Positions 43,478 through 52,218 of a stretch of 64,000 nucleotides of DNA are shown one piece after another. Origin of the DNA: Williamsia sp. CHRR-6 (GTDB lineage: Bacteria > Actinomycetota > Actinomycetes > Mycobacteriales > Mycobacteriaceae). The notes under the pieces are model-generated. The model did not search any database and was not told where the DNA came from. It saw nothing but the letters and a program-made list of their open reading frames with translations. Location: NCBI RefSeq assembly GCF_018474015.1, contig NZ_JAHCSG010000001.1, positions 1,240,001-1,304,000 on the forward strand, read 5' to 3'. The position numbers and the translations under genes were made by a program. The first letter of the stretch is position 1. Each line of letters starts with the position of its first letter.

Positions 43478-43795
43478 TTGTCCGATGATCTTAAGGTCCA
43501 GATCGAGAGCCTTCGAAAGGCCGCGGCAGCCTGGGATACAGCTGCCGCAAGCCTGAGCACAGCATCGACGAAATCTCAAGAGCTGCAACGCACACGAATC
43601 GAGGCTGGAATATTTCAGGTCTCGTATGACAAATACCGGACTACGGTCGACTATATTTCGCTACGAATGTCGGAGGGATCGATCAACGTATCAGAAATTG
43701 GCCACACTCTTCGCGCCGCCGCAGATACGTACGAGCGTGAAGAGTCCGCAGGGGCCCACAGGATCGGGGAGGCAGGCCAAAATGGGGGGCGGTAA
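43478..43795 (+). CDS. EspC-like type VII secretion target protein
   Basis: 105 residues from TTG 43478, which has GGAGAGG ten bases upstream; no ATG or GTG fits. The pattern DLKVQIESLRKAAAAWDTAA ... ISEIG-type turn ... LRAAADTYEREESAGAHRI matches the EspC/DUF2580 family: a helix-turn-helix hairpin followed by Y-x3-E near the end, the type VII export signal. Its end overlaps the following WXG-like gene by 14 bp, suggesting the two products pair as a heterodimer. Confidence 0.65.
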   Translation: MSDDLKVQIESLRKAAAAWDTAAASLSTASTKSQELQRTRIEAGIFQVSYDKYRTTVDYISLRMSEGSINVSEIGHTLRAAADTYEREESAGAHRIGEAGQNGGR

Positions 43796-44633
43796 GGGGA
43801 CAGGCGCAGCCACCGTGAATCCGGCGGCGTTTGAGCGGGTAGTCGAGGAGATCAGGGAATCTTTTGAAAAGCTTGCGGATAAAATTGAGGAATCTGACGA
43901 TGCTTTCGACAAGGCCATTCGGGTAATTAATGCTGGAGGGTTTGGGTTCGGAATCATCGGCGGGCTACTCTCGGGGAATTTGGCCGACAATCTCCGCGAT
44001 AAGCAGAAGTCAGTCCAGAAAGGAATTGAGGAGCTACTGGAAAAGTTGAGAGAGGTGATCGTCGGATCGGCAGCACCACTTCTCTATATCCGCGACTCTC
44101 AATCGTGGCACTCGGTAGGGTCGAAGGTCCGCGAGGCGCGCAACGCGGACTTTGAGAATGGCGATCTCTCAGGCTACTGGGAAGGCTCCGCAGCAGACAG
44201 GTATCAGTCCTCACGAGGGAAACAAGGCACGGCCATGGAGACTGCAGAGGGCATCTGCAACGCTGCCTCAGATTTTCTGTCAACCGTTGGCCAAAGAGGC
44301 CTCGAAGCGTACATGGCCATTCAGTCCGCTCTTTTGGACCTCATCGCCGACTGGGCGGCTGCGATCGCGGAGATCCTGACCGTCGTTGAGTCACCATGGG
44401 GTGCACAAGACGCCATAAATGCCATCGCTTCTGGTTACAAGATGATAAATACTACTGTCCAAGAACTCATAAATGTGGCGATTACTGAGATAATCTCAGC
44501 AGATGCACTCACGAACTCGGTCAGCCAGCCGTATGGCTTCCCTGGAGATAAGTGGCCAAAGGCTGTAACCAACCAGTTCTCGGACGCGACAACCAAGGAC
44601 GGGGACGGTTCCGGTTGGAAGCCTGCAGAATGA
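43782..44633 (+). CDS. WXG-type ESX effector-like protein, module 1
   Basis: 283 residues. Starts at ATG 43782 (GGGGAGG site). An N-terminal helical part includes a hydrophobic stretch (GGFGFGIIGGLLSG) and a central WXG-like turn LSGYWEGSAADRYQSSRG flanked by helices, the form seen in large WXG/LXG-like substrates. The rest (AIQSALLDLIADWAAAIAEI ... VINVAITEI-like helices) has no known toxin signature. Overlaps the EspC-like gene upstream and the secreted-protein gene downstream (ATGA). Likely a type VII substrate; activity unknown. Confidence 0.6.
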   Translation: MGGGKGTGAATVNPAAFERVVEEIRESFEKLADKIEESDDAFDKAIRVINAGGFGFGIIGGLLSGNLADNLRDKQKSVQKGIEELLEKLREVIVGSAAPLLYIRDSQSWHSVGSKVREARNADFENGDLSGYWEGSAADRYQSSRGKQGTAMETAEGICNAASDFLSTVGQRGLEAYMAIQSALLDLIADWAAAIAEILTVVESPWGAQDAINAIASGYKMINTTVQELINVAITEIISADALTNSVSQPYGFPGDKWPKAVTNQFSDATTKDGDGSGWKPAE

Positions 44634-45181
44634 GGAATAGACTCATCGCCACGGTTTCGGGGGTCCTTCTTGCAGCGTCAGTTGCGCTTCCACACGCCGC
44701 CGCCGACACTTCTCAAGCCAGCTTGGTGTCCAAGCTATGTGACTTGTTGACCACGCTGCTCCGCGACCAGGTGCAGGTAACCGCCGGACCCGTGGTGGAC
44801 ACGCTTCCGCACGGCGACATGAACCGCACCATCACCGACCGGGCGCGGTGTGAGGTGATGGCAGGGCAACCCGGACAGTTTCAAGGCGCAGTCATCACAT
44901 TGGTCAAGAAGCCACTGGATGTGACGTCGCCCGTCTTTCCGACGGGGTGGACACCGGTAGACCGCATCGACAACCCGAATCTGTCCGCCGCGTCGCAGCT
45001 GCGCAGAAACATCACTGCTGTCAGCGCAACCACACGCGTGTGGAGCGGCGCGATAATCCTTGCCTACCAGCCGCTCGGCCGAAACATCGAGCAGACTCCC
45101 ACCAACGGCCCGCTGACCATCACGCAACTCACCGCCCTGTCGACGACCCTCGTCACGACCCTGGAGGCATTGAAATCGTGA
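44630..45181 (+). CDS. Small secreted protein, partner of the module 1 WXG protein
   Basis: 183 residues. A signal peptide (LIATVSGVLLAASVALPHAA, cleavage near AAADT) precedes a mature domain with two Cys (SKLCDLL; RARCEVM). A late segment TQLTALSTTLVTTLEAL is helical. The fold recalls the small exported proteins of DUF3558-like size but is not recognised. Start overlaps the WXG-type gene stop, and the stop overlaps the next lipoprotein start. The coupling suggests it binds or protects against the upstream product; this is inference. Confidence 0.6.
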   Translation: MRNRLIATVSGVLLAASVALPHAAADTSQASLVSKLCDLLTTLLRDQVQVTAGPVVDTLPHGDMNRTITDRARCEVMAGQPGQFQGAVITLVKKPLDVTSPVFPTGWTPVDRIDNPNLSAASQLRRNITAVSATTRVWSGAIILAYQPLGRNIEQTPTNGPLTITQLTALSTTLVTTLEALKS

Positions 45182-45756
45182 CGAGTAGGCGACACGCGTT
45201 TGCGCTGCTGGCGGCCATCGGCATCCTGTGTGCCGGATGCAGCCTGCGCCAAGACTCGGCCCCTGACGACAAGGACTCCCCCACGCGGGCCACCGTCGCC
45301 GAGGCATGTGCCCCCGCTGCGGACTACGCGCGCACACTGGCCGCGGCAGCGACACTCAATTACGTCCAGCAGCCCGACGCCCCGGCCGACGGCGCAAGTC
45401 CCTGCTCGGTGAAGAACGACGCTGCCACCACCGGCGAACTGTCGGTACTGAACGTGTCCTTCTACGAGGGTGACCCCGTGAAGGCGGAGCTATCCAATCC
45501 CATCCCTGGAGACCCGATCACCACCGACGGTCCAGTGGTGCAACGCCGCACGGCGTCAGGCGTCGAAGTACTGGTGCGATACGCCGGCCGGTCCGAAGTG
45601 CACCTGCAGGCGCGGTCACAGCTCTCCTTTGCCAAATGGACCCTCGCCATTCGCACCGAAGCGCCCGACGGGGTGACCCTACCGATAACAGACAGCCAGA
45701 TCGACGCCGCAGCCCAAGGCCTTGCCAAAACGATCGCGATCCTCGACAAGCGGTAG
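45178..45756 (+). CDS. Lipoprotein of the ESX island
   Basis: 192 residues from GTG 45178 (GTGA overlap with the preceding stop). Type II signal peptide with lipobox CAGC near residue 21. The mature part has two Cys (AEACAPAADYA; ASPCSVKNDA) and a beta-rich C-terminal half (SGVEVLVRYAGRSEVHLQAR). Overall length and Cys spacing are like DUF3558-type lipoproteins. Probably membrane-anchored outside the cell. Confidence 0.65.
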   Translation: MTSRRHAFALLAAIGILCAGCSLRQDSAPDDKDSPTRATVAEACAPAADYARTLAAAATLNYVQQPDAPADGASPCSVKNDAATTGELSVLNVSFYEGDPVKAELSNPIPGDPITTDGPVVQRRTASGVEVLVRYAGRSEVHLQARSQLSFAKWTLAIRTEAPDGVTLPITDSQIDAAAQGLAKTIAILDKR

Positions 45757-45886
45757 CCCCGCGCACGGGCACGTGTCCTGCAGCGGCCAATCGGGCAGCT
45801 GGCCGTCCAAACCGTCGACTGTGCCGAAGCGCACTTCGCACTTTCGATCCACCCGAGACTCAGGTAGCGCAGGGAAGGGAAGCACG

Positions 45887-46282
45887 ATGAAAGGCCACTT
45901 CGCCACAATGCTGTTGTTTTCCTCGAGAATTTTCGTGAGCGGCAGCTTAGTCTGGGCGGCACTGCAGACCAACAGCATTGCCGTGGCGTGCCTTCCCTTT
46001 GTCTGCACCATGGCAGGCTCCGCGGGGTGTCTCGCGTTGCTGAGATTTCATCCACAGCCTCGAACCCCGATCTACCTCACATTTACTTTCAGTCAACTAC
46101 TGTGTTTCTCTTCATTCACAACTCTAACTCTCTTCGCAAACTCGGACCTCGGCGACTACTATGTCGTGTTCTACTCCATCGAGAACGCCTTGTTTGCGGT
46201 CACCCTAATATGTCTAGGCATTGCATTTCCGAGCTCACGCAAGCGCAAGATCAACGCGCGCCAGCAAGCCTGGCCACGGTGA
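45887..46282 (+). CDS. Small four-TM membrane protein of the ESX island
   Basis: 131 residues. Predicted helices at FATMLLFSSRIFVSGSLVWA, VACLPFVCTMAGSAGCLAL, IYLTFTFSQLLCFSSFTTL and VVFYSIENALFAVTLICLG, followed by a basic cytoplasmic tail SSRKRKINAR. GGGAAGGGAAG ribosome site. Composition is AT-rich for this genome. No family recognised; small membrane proteins of this kind often accompany secreted effectors as immunity proteins, which is only a possibility here. Confidence 0.6.
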   Translation: MKGHFATMLLFSSRIFVSGSLVWAALQTNSIAVACLPFVCTMAGSAGCLALLRFHPQPRTPIYLTFTFSQLLCFSSFTTLTLFANSDLGDYYVVFYSIENALFAVTLICLGIAFPSSRKRKINARQQAWPR

Positions 46283-46534
46283 CACACCATCCAAAGCCTT
46301 CGACGCATCCGATACAGAGCCGCGCATGCGCCGTTGTACCGCCGCGCCCAACCGAGCGGCCGGGTCTACCCCTCGGTCAACAGCCACCCCGCTCGTCAGG
46401 ACCGGCCGCGCGGAACCGATCGAGCCGTGTCCACGTCCAAGGAGGCAGAGCAAGCGGCCGGAGTCGCGGTTGATCGCGGCGCCATCCAGTTCCACGTCTC
46501 AACAACCCGGTCAGAATGGAAGGAGCACTACCTG

Positions 46535-47740
46535 ATGGGTGAAAAGCTCGAAGTGTCGCCAGGCGAGCTGTACGGGGCAGGTGCTTACGTTCGCGTCCTG
46601 GGCGACAACACCAAAGCCGCAGCCGACATGGTCCGCACATCAGCGGCACCGAACTCGGATGACTTCCGGGGTCTGATGCTGATCCTCAAGAACCCCGCAC
46701 AGGTCCTCAGCGAGAACACTGCCACCAGGTTCACTGACCTGGCCACGCAGCTGAGCTCGACCGGATTTCACCTCGAGCAGGCGGCCTGGAACTACCAGGT
46801 GCAAGATCGGACGAATGCTGCGGGCCTAGCGCACACGATTTCCGCCAAGGACTACGGACCCGCGCAGGTGACCGAAGTACCCAACGCCATCTCGTACGGT
46901 CAGCCCCAGACGGTCGACACCACCGCACCCGCCAGCCACCCCGATGACCTCCGGTCTCTCATAGACTCCACCATGGGGTACCTCGCTGACGTCGATTCCA
47001 AGATCAAAGAAATTACCCAATACAGTTTGATCGAAAGCGCCATCGAGCCCCTCGCTGGGAACTGGAATGGACTGAAGACGATCGGCGACGCGTACGAGAA
47101 GGGCGGCAATGCGCTCGAATCGTCGGGGAACGATCTCACATCGTCTTCTTCGCGTCTCGATCCCACCTGGGACGGGTCTGCCGCGATCGCTTACGGCGAG
47201 TATTCTTCCAACCTCGCGCGTGGTCTGGTGTGGGAGGGTGCTGCGGGCCGGCTTCTCAAGCAGGGCCTTTACTTGGCAGCGGAAAAGATCGCCGAGGCGG
47301 TAAAGGCGGTATTGGAATACGTTAAGCGCGCGCTCGAGCAATTCGTAGACTTTGGCTCGGTCAAGGGGACCGTCAAGACGCTGGCCAAACAGTTTCCCGT
47401 GTTTGGACAGGCCTACACGGTTTACAAAGTCGAGGAGTTGGTTCAAGAGCTGGTTTCGACCGCGATGAAGATTTACGATGACACTGTCAAGACTGTCGAG
47501 GCGGTACAAGAGTTTCTTGATTTTGCAAAGGATCCGATCGGATACGTCAAGCAATCGGCAGAAGATCAGATCCAGCAGCGAATCAACGAGAAAGTCGGGC
47601 CGTACAAGGATGCCCTCGACAAGGGGAAGCAGACAGTTGACAACGCCAGGGATCTGGCAACGGTGGCAGACTCGCGCGGTATCACTGACAGACCAAACGC
47701 GGCCTATGACGCCGGTAACCAGTGGGATGATGCACGATGA
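46535..47740 (+). CDS. EspC-WXG fused ESX effector-like protein, module 2
   Basis: 401 residues from ATG 46535 (AAGGAG nine bases upstream; the frame opens 67 codons earlier). The N-terminal EspC-like hairpin (~1-100) and a WXG-type segment LDPTWDGSAAIAYGEYSS near residue 215 are in one chain, whereas module 1 has them as two genes. The C-terminal ~170 residues are long amphipathic helices (ALEYVKRALEQFVDF-like, VKTVEAVQEFLDFAKDP). No toxin signature. The stop overlaps a lipoprotein gene (ATGA). Confidence 0.6.
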   Translation: MGEKLEVSPGELYGAGAYVRVLGDNTKAAADMVRTSAAPNSDDFRGLMLILKNPAQVLSENTATRFTDLATQLSSTGFHLEQAAWNYQVQDRTNAAGLAHTISAKDYGPAQVTEVPNAISYGQPQTVDTTAPASHPDDLRSLIDSTMGYLADVDSKIKEITQYSLIESAIEPLAGNWNGLKTIGDAYEKGGNALESSGNDLTSSSSRLDPTWDGSAAIAYGEYSSNLARGLVWEGAAGRLLKQGLYLAAEKIAEAVKAVLEYVKRALEQFVDFGSVKGTVKTLAKQFPVFGQAYTVYKVEELVQELVSTAMKIYDDTVKTVEAVQEFLDFAKDPIGYVKQSAEDQIQQRINEKVGPYKDALDKGKQTVDNARDLATVADSRGITDRPNAAYDAGNQWDDAR

Positions 47741-48240
47741 TCAAAGTGATTCTCAGTCTTCTTCTTATCTTCTTCGTGGCATCAGGCTGCGCGTCGGACA
47801 AGATGCAAGATTCCAAGAAGTACGCAGCAGAAACAATTACTCCAGATCAGCTTTGCACATTACTCAAGCCGGTGGACTTGACGTCGGTTCTGGGTGCCGA
47901 CGAGAGCGCCTACAACACTCCGGTCCCCAAGACAGACAGGGAGTTTCGGGAGTGCGAATGGTCGACGGGCATCCGGTCCGTTACCTACAGAATTTGGAAG
48001 CCACCGACACCCGATATCTTTCCAAGGATCGCCCGCACACGGTTCGAAGTGAGAAAGGGTTGGACCGCCTACGTCGCCGTGTCGGTAGCCAGATCGGGTT
48101 GCGGCGCCACTATCGCGCGTGATCCAAAAACCGTCTACTTCCTGGGCGTCAGCTACTATGCATTTGGCACGTACCAAGAGGGTGACTGCAAATTACTTGC
48201 AGCGTCGGCAAATAAGATTCTCGATGCAGTTCGATTCTGA
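47737..48240 (+). CDS. DUF3558-like lipoprotein, partner of module 2
   Basis: 167 residues. Lipobox ASGC near residue 18, then DQLCTLLKPVDLTSVLG ... FRECEWSTGIR ... GDCKLLAASANKILDAV. The Cys pattern and end resemble DUF3558 proteins, as in the 40400 gene. Start overlaps the stop of the module 2 effector-like gene by 4 bp. AT-richer codon use. Probably faces the periplasm. Confidence 0.65.
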   Translation: MIKVILSLLLIFFVASGCASDKMQDSKKYAAETITPDQLCTLLKPVDLTSVLGADESAYNTPVPKTDREFRECEWSTGIRSVTYRIWKPPTPDIFPRIARTRFEVRKGWTAYVAVSVARSGCGATIARDPKTVYFLGVSYYAFGTYQEGDCKLLAASANKILDAVRF

Positions 48241-48254
48241 CGGGTGAGGTATAG

Positions 48255-48554
48255 ATGTCTAACCCAGGCGTAGAACGGCTTTTCGCCGAAAAGCTTGCCA
48301 AAATCCACGAGGCCGCAGCTCGGCTCGAGAGCACCGTTCGGCAGGTGAACAACATGGAGTTTCCACCTATCGTCGATCATTCGAACGGCGATCCGAGAAG
48401 GACGCCCGAATATCAGCAGGAGCTCAAGCGCCGCTTGGAGATCGCTCTGAACGAGTGGCACGAGGACAACGGTTGGACAGCCGAGCTGCCTGCCGATGAG
48501 CGTTCCGAGCTGATCAGCCGTATCGAAAGCGATCTGCACCGCCGATCGGGCTGA
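48255..48554 (+). CDS. Small helical protein at the end of the ESX island
   Basis: 99 residues, charged and helical: ERLFAEKLAKIHEAAARLES, then a Pro-containing break (EFPPIVDHSNGDPRRTPEY) and QELKRRLEIALNEWHEDN. No signal peptide or TM. GGTGAGG ribosome site. Last gene of the island, 14 bp after the lipoprotein stop. Family unknown; it could be a cytosolic partner or cognate protein of the secreted products. Confidence 0.55.
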   Translation: MSNPGVERLFAEKLAKIHEAAARLESTVRQVNNMEFPPIVDHSNGDPRRTPEYQQELKRRLEIALNEWHEDNGWTAELPADERSELISRIESDLHRRSG

Positions 48555-48663
48555 GCAGCTCTCGACGACGGAGCCGCGCACGGCCGGTGTGCTGCCGCAG
48601 CCAACCAGGCGGCTGGCGGTCTCCCCGGTCACCCGGGAAACCCGATTGCGTGCAGGTGCGATC

Positions 48664-49926
48664 ATGGACACCGTGAGCAGACCGCACGTGTCCCCCGTCA
48701 ACTCCGACCTCAAGCCGTTGGAGCAGTCATCCAAGCTGCGCAACGTCTGCTACGAGATCCGTGGCCCGGTACACGCGCACGCCGCGCGGTTGGAGGCCGA
48801 GGGCCACCGCATCCTCAAACTCAACATCGGCAACCCGGCCCTGTTCGGGTTCGAGGCGCCCGACGTGATCATGCGCGACATGATCCACGCCCTGCCTTAC
48901 TCCCAGGGCTACTCGGAGTCTGCGGGCGTGCTCTCGGCGCGCCGAGCTGTGGTCACCCGCTATGAGACCATCCCCGACTTCCCGTTCTTCGACGTCAACG
49001 ACGTGCTGCTGGGCAACGGGGTCTCCGAGCTGATCACCATGACCATGCAGGCGCTGCTCGACGACGGTGACGAGGTGCTGATCCCGGCACCGGACTACCC
49101 GCTGTGGACGGCCATGACCGCACTCTCAGGCGGCAAACCGGTGCACTACCTGTGCGACGAGGACAACGACTGGAACCCCGACATCGCCGACATCGAGGCG
49201 AAGATCACCCCGCGCACCAAAGCGCTGCTGGTCATCAACCCCAACAACCCCACCGGAGCGGTGTACTCGCGCGAAGTGCTCACCCAGCTCGCCGACATCG
49301 CCCGTAAACACTCGCTGCTGCTGCTGGCCGACGAGATCTACGACAAGATCATCTACGACGACGCCCAGCACATCTCCATCGCCTCACTGGCGCCAGACCT
49401 GCTGTGCCTCACCTTCAACGGGCTGTCCAAGGCGTACCGCGTGTGCGGCTACCGCGCCGGGTGGGTGGCCATCACCGGCCCCAAGGACCACGCCGCCGGC
49501 TTCATCGAGGGCCTCAACCTGTTGGCGTCCACCCGGTTGTGCGCCAACGTGCCCGCCCAACACGCAATCCAGGTGGCACTCGGCGGCTACCAGAGCATCG
49601 ACGACCTGGTGAAGCCGGGCGGGCGCCTACTGGAACAGCGCAACGCCACCTGGGAGAAACTCAACCAGATCCCCGGCGTCAGTTGCGTCAAACCGATGGG
49701 CGCGCTGTATGCGTTCCCCAAGATCGACCTGGATCACTTCAACATCCACGACGACGAACTGCTGGTCCAGGACCTGCTGCTGCGCGAGAAGATCCTCGTG
49801 GTGCAGGGCACCGGGTTCAACTGGCCCCGGCCCGATCACCTGCGCATCGTCACGCTGCCGTGGACCCGTGATCTGATCGACGCCATCGAACGGTTGGGCA
49901 ACTTCCTGTCCGGCTATCGACAGTGA
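48664..49926 (+). CDS. aspC: PLP-dependent aminotransferase, AspC/AlaA-like
   Basis: 420 residues from ATG 48664; GTG 48673 is an alternative, seven bases after a GATCAT box. Fold-type I class I aminotransferase: LNIGNPALFGFEAP, GYSESAGVLSARRAV, VINPNNPTGAVYS, DEIYDKIIYD, and the PLP lysine in FNGLSKAYRVCGYRAGW. The C-terminal substrate Arg is in HLRIVTLP. This family (E. coli AlaA; M. tuberculosis Rv0337c annotated AspC) transfers amino groups between alanine or aspartate and 2-oxoglutarate. In M. tuberculosis it adjoins Rv0338c; here the ESX-type island lies between them. Confidence 0.9.
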   Translation: MDTVSRPHVSPVNSDLKPLEQSSKLRNVCYEIRGPVHAHAARLEAEGHRILKLNIGNPALFGFEAPDVIMRDMIHALPYSQGYSESAGVLSARRAVVTRYETIPDFPFFDVNDVLLGNGVSELITMTMQALLDDGDEVLIPAPDYPLWTAMTALSGGKPVHYLCDEDNDWNPDIADIEAKITPRTKALLVINPNNPTGAVYSREVLTQLADIARKHSLLLLADEIYDKIIYDDAQHISIASLAPDLLCLTFNGLSKAYRVCGYRAGWVAITGPKDHAAGFIEGLNLLASTRLCANVPAQHAIQVALGGYQSIDDLVKPGGRLLEQRNATWEKLNQIPGVSCVKPMGALYAFPKIDLDHFNIHDDELLVQDLLLREKILVVQGTGFNWPRPDHLRIVTLPWTRDLIDAIERLGNFLSGYRQ

Positions 49927-49988
49927 TCGCCGAACGCATCTTTCGGATTTCTACATCACATCCTGCGGCTGGTAAATCCGCGTCGCAT

Positions 49989-50006
49989 CGGGCAAGATGA
50001 TGCCCG
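49989..50006. terminator. Hairpin after the aminotransferase gene
   Basis: CGGGCA, six-base loop, TGCCCG, about 60 bp after the stop codon. No U-tract. The remaining bases to the next start at 50136 hold no gene. Confidence 0.4.
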
Positions 50007-50135
50007 TGGCTCCGCGTCAGCGGACCATGCTCATCACAGGGGAGACAGATGAGCCCGGGGGGAGCCGGAGAACGATCACACGCGCTGCGTGCGTGATGTC
50101 GTGTCTCCGTGCGCTGATTGTTCTAGGGGGACGGC

Positions 50136-51377
50136 GTGCGTTGCCGTTTGTGCGAATCCGACCGACTGCTGAGTGTTCTCGACCTCGGCGCCACGCCACC
50201 ATGCGAAAAGTTCTTGGCCGCAGACGAACTCGATCTGCCCGAGCCGACCTACCCGCTGCACCTGCGGCTGTGTGAAGACTGCCTGCTGCTGCAGATCCCG
50301 GCGCTGATCACGCCGGAGGACACCTTCACCGAATACGCCTACTTCTCGTCGTTCTCCGACAGCTGGGTGGCCCACGCCCGCGATTTCGTCACCGCATCCA
50401 TCGAACGCCTGGGCCTGGGTGGCGACTCGTTCGTGGTGGAGGTGGCCAGCAACGACGGCTACCTGTTGCGCCACGCCGTCGACGCCGGGGTGCGCTGCCT
50501 GGGCATCGAACCCAGCGTGAACGTGGGCGCCGCCGCCCGCGAACGAGGCGTGCCCACCGAAACCGCGTTCCTGGACGAGCAACTGGCACAACGCGTTCGA
50601 ACCGAACACGGACCGGCCGACCTGGTGGTGGCCAACAACGTCTACGCCCACATCCCCGACCTGCTGGGATTCACCCGGGCGTTGCGCGGGCTGGTGGCCG
50701 ACGACGGCTGGGTGAGCATCGAGGTGCACCACGCGCTGAACCTGGTGACGCTGGCCCAGTTCGACACCGTCTACCACGAGCACTTCCAGTACTACACCGT
50801 GCTCTCGGCCATCCGGGCGCTGGCCACCGCCGACCTCGCAGTGGTCGACGTCGAAGAACTGAGCACCCACGGCGGATCCATCCGGGTGTGGGCGCGTCCG
50901 GTGGGCGCCGCGCAGGCCCCCAGTGAGCGGGTGGCACAGGTGTTGGCCCGCGAGGAGGCGGCCGGCCTGCACCATGTGGACGGCTACCTGGCGTTGCGTC
51001 CGCAGACCGAGAAGGTGCGCCACGACCTGTTGCGATTCCTGTTGGAGTGCAAAGACTCCGGGCGCACGGTGGTCGGCTACGGCGCACCCGGCAAGGGCAA
51101 CACACTGCTCAACTACTGCGGGATCCGCACCGACCTGCTGCCCTACACCGTCGACCGCAATCCGTACAAGCACGGTCGCTACACCCCGGGCACCCGGATT
51201 CCCATCCTGCATCCCGACGAGATCGCCAAGGACCGGCCCGACGTGGTGCTGGTGCTGCCGTGGAACCTGGCGTCTGAGCTGACCGAGCAGTTGTCTTTCA
51301 TCTCCGAATGGGGCGGGCAGCTGGCCTTCCCACTTCCCACCCTGCAGATCGTCACCCCAGAGAGGTCCGCGTCATGA
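50136..51377 (+). CDS. Sugar C-methyltransferase-like SAM enzyme (NovU/TylC3 type)
   Basis: 413 residues. The N-terminal zinc-binding domain has CRLC and CEDC pairs; the SAM domain has motif I VVEVASNDGYLL and VVANNVYAHIPD; catalytic-type YHEHFQYYTV follows; and the C-terminal Methyltransf_14 domain includes VGYGAPGKGNTLLNYCG. This architecture is that of nucleotide-sugar C-methyltransferases acting on 4-keto sugars. It starts with GTG behind GGGGGAC. It overlaps the nucleotidylyltransferase gene (ATGA), pointing to a branched-chain deoxysugar. Confidence 0.85.
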   Translation: MRCRLCESDRLLSVLDLGATPPCEKFLAADELDLPEPTYPLHLRLCEDCLLLQIPALITPEDTFTEYAYFSSFSDSWVAHARDFVTASIERLGLGGDSFVVEVASNDGYLLRHAVDAGVRCLGIEPSVNVGAAARERGVPTETAFLDEQLAQRVRTEHGPADLVVANNVYAHIPDLLGFTRALRGLVADDGWVSIEVHHALNLVTLAQFDTVYHEHFQYYTVLSAIRALATADLAVVDVEELSTHGGSIRVWARPVGAAQAPSERVAQVLAREEAAGLHHVDGYLALRPQTEKVRHDLLRFLLECKDSGRTVVGYGAPGKGNTLLNYCGIRTDLLPYTVDRNPYKHGRYTPGTRIPILHPDEIAKDRPDVVLVLPWNLASELTEQLSFISEWGGQLAFPLPTLQIVTPERSAS

Positions 51378-52201
51378 AAGTTGTTCTGTTCTGCGGTGGA
51401 TACGGCATGCGGATGCGCAACAGCTCCGACGACGTGATCCCCAAACCCATGCAGATGGTCGGTCCGCGTCCACTGATCTGGCACGTGATGCGCTACTACG
51501 CGCACTTCGGGCACACCGAGTTCATCCTCTGCCTGGGCTACGGTGCCGGCCACATCAAGAACTATTTCCTCAACTACGACGAGGCCGAGTCCAACGACTT
51601 CGTGATGCACGGCGGCAAGGTGGACCTGCTGGGCAGCGACATCAGCGACTGGACCATCACCTTCGTCGACACCGGCCTGGAATCGGCGATCGGAGAACGA
51701 CTTCGGCGGGTGCGTGAGCATCTCGGCACCGACGAGTACTTCTTGGCCAACTACGCCGACGTGCTGACCGACGCGCCGCTGAACACCATGATCGACACCG
51801 TGCGCGCCTCGGGCGCGGCGGCGTCGATGATGTTGGTGCCGCCGCAGTCGTCGTTCCACTGCGTCAACGTCACCGACAGCGGTACCGTCACCGACATCAC
51901 CCCGGTTTCGGAGTTCCCCATCTGGGAGAACGGCGGGTTTTTCGTGCTGACTCAGACGGTGTTCGACCTCATCCCGGCCGGCGGCGACCTGGTGGCCGAT
52001 GCCTGCATGCGGCTGGCCGCGGAGGGAAAGCTGTACGGCTACAAGCACCTCGGCTTCTGGAAGCCGGCCGACACGTTCAAAGAGCGCGCCGACCTGGAGA
52101 ACGGCTACCACCGCGGCGACCGGCCCTGGATGGTGTGGGACGGCCGTGACGAGCCCACCCCGATCGCCCCACCAGTACGCGCGGTCGCGTCGGTTTCATG
52201 A
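51374..52201 (+). CDS. rfbF: Sugar-phosphate nucleotidylyltransferase (glucose-1-P cytidylyltransferase-like)
   Basis: 275 residues. It has KVVLFCGGYGMRMR, the nucleotide loop of this family, then VIPKPMQMVGPRPLIWHVMR and ILCLGYGAGHIKNYF, which are typical of RfbF/DdhA cytidylyltransferases. ENGGFFVL, KLYGYKHLGFWKPADTFKER and similar late segments agree. It would activate glucose-1-phosphate to CDP-glucose. A CDP-glucose 4,6-dehydratase would normally follow; the SDR at 52880 is the only candidate here. ATGA overlap with the methyltransferase, and another ATGA at its end. Confidence 0.85.
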   Translation: MKVVLFCGGYGMRMRNSSDDVIPKPMQMVGPRPLIWHVMRYYAHFGHTEFILCLGYGAGHIKNYFLNYDEAESNDFVMHGGKVDLLGSDISDWTITFVDTGLESAIGERLRRVREHLGTDEYFLANYADVLTDAPLNTMIDTVRASGAAASMMLVPPQSSFHCVNVTDSGTVTDITPVSEFPIWENGGFFVLTQTVFDLIPAGGDLVADACMRLAAEGKLYGYKHLGFWKPADTFKERADLENGYHRGDRPWMVWDGRDEPTPIAPPVRAVASVS

Positions 52202-52218
52202 CAGGCCGGGTCTCGTGA
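52198..52218 (+). other. Six-codon minigene linking two operon genes
   Basis: The stop of the cytidylyltransferase gene overlaps an ATG (ATGA, 52198). This opens ATG ACA GGC CGG GTC TCG TGA, and its stop overlaps the GTG start (52215) of the deacetylase gene (GTGA). The deacetylase has no ribosome site of its own, so relay by termination-reinitiation is plausible. Confidence 0.4.

Noticed and set aside
50074-50097. Possible hairpin ATCACACGCGC/GCGTGCGTGAT before the 50136 gene
   Set aside because: Pairing is imperfect and shifted; position before a start codon does not fit a terminator and no known riboregulator is recognised.
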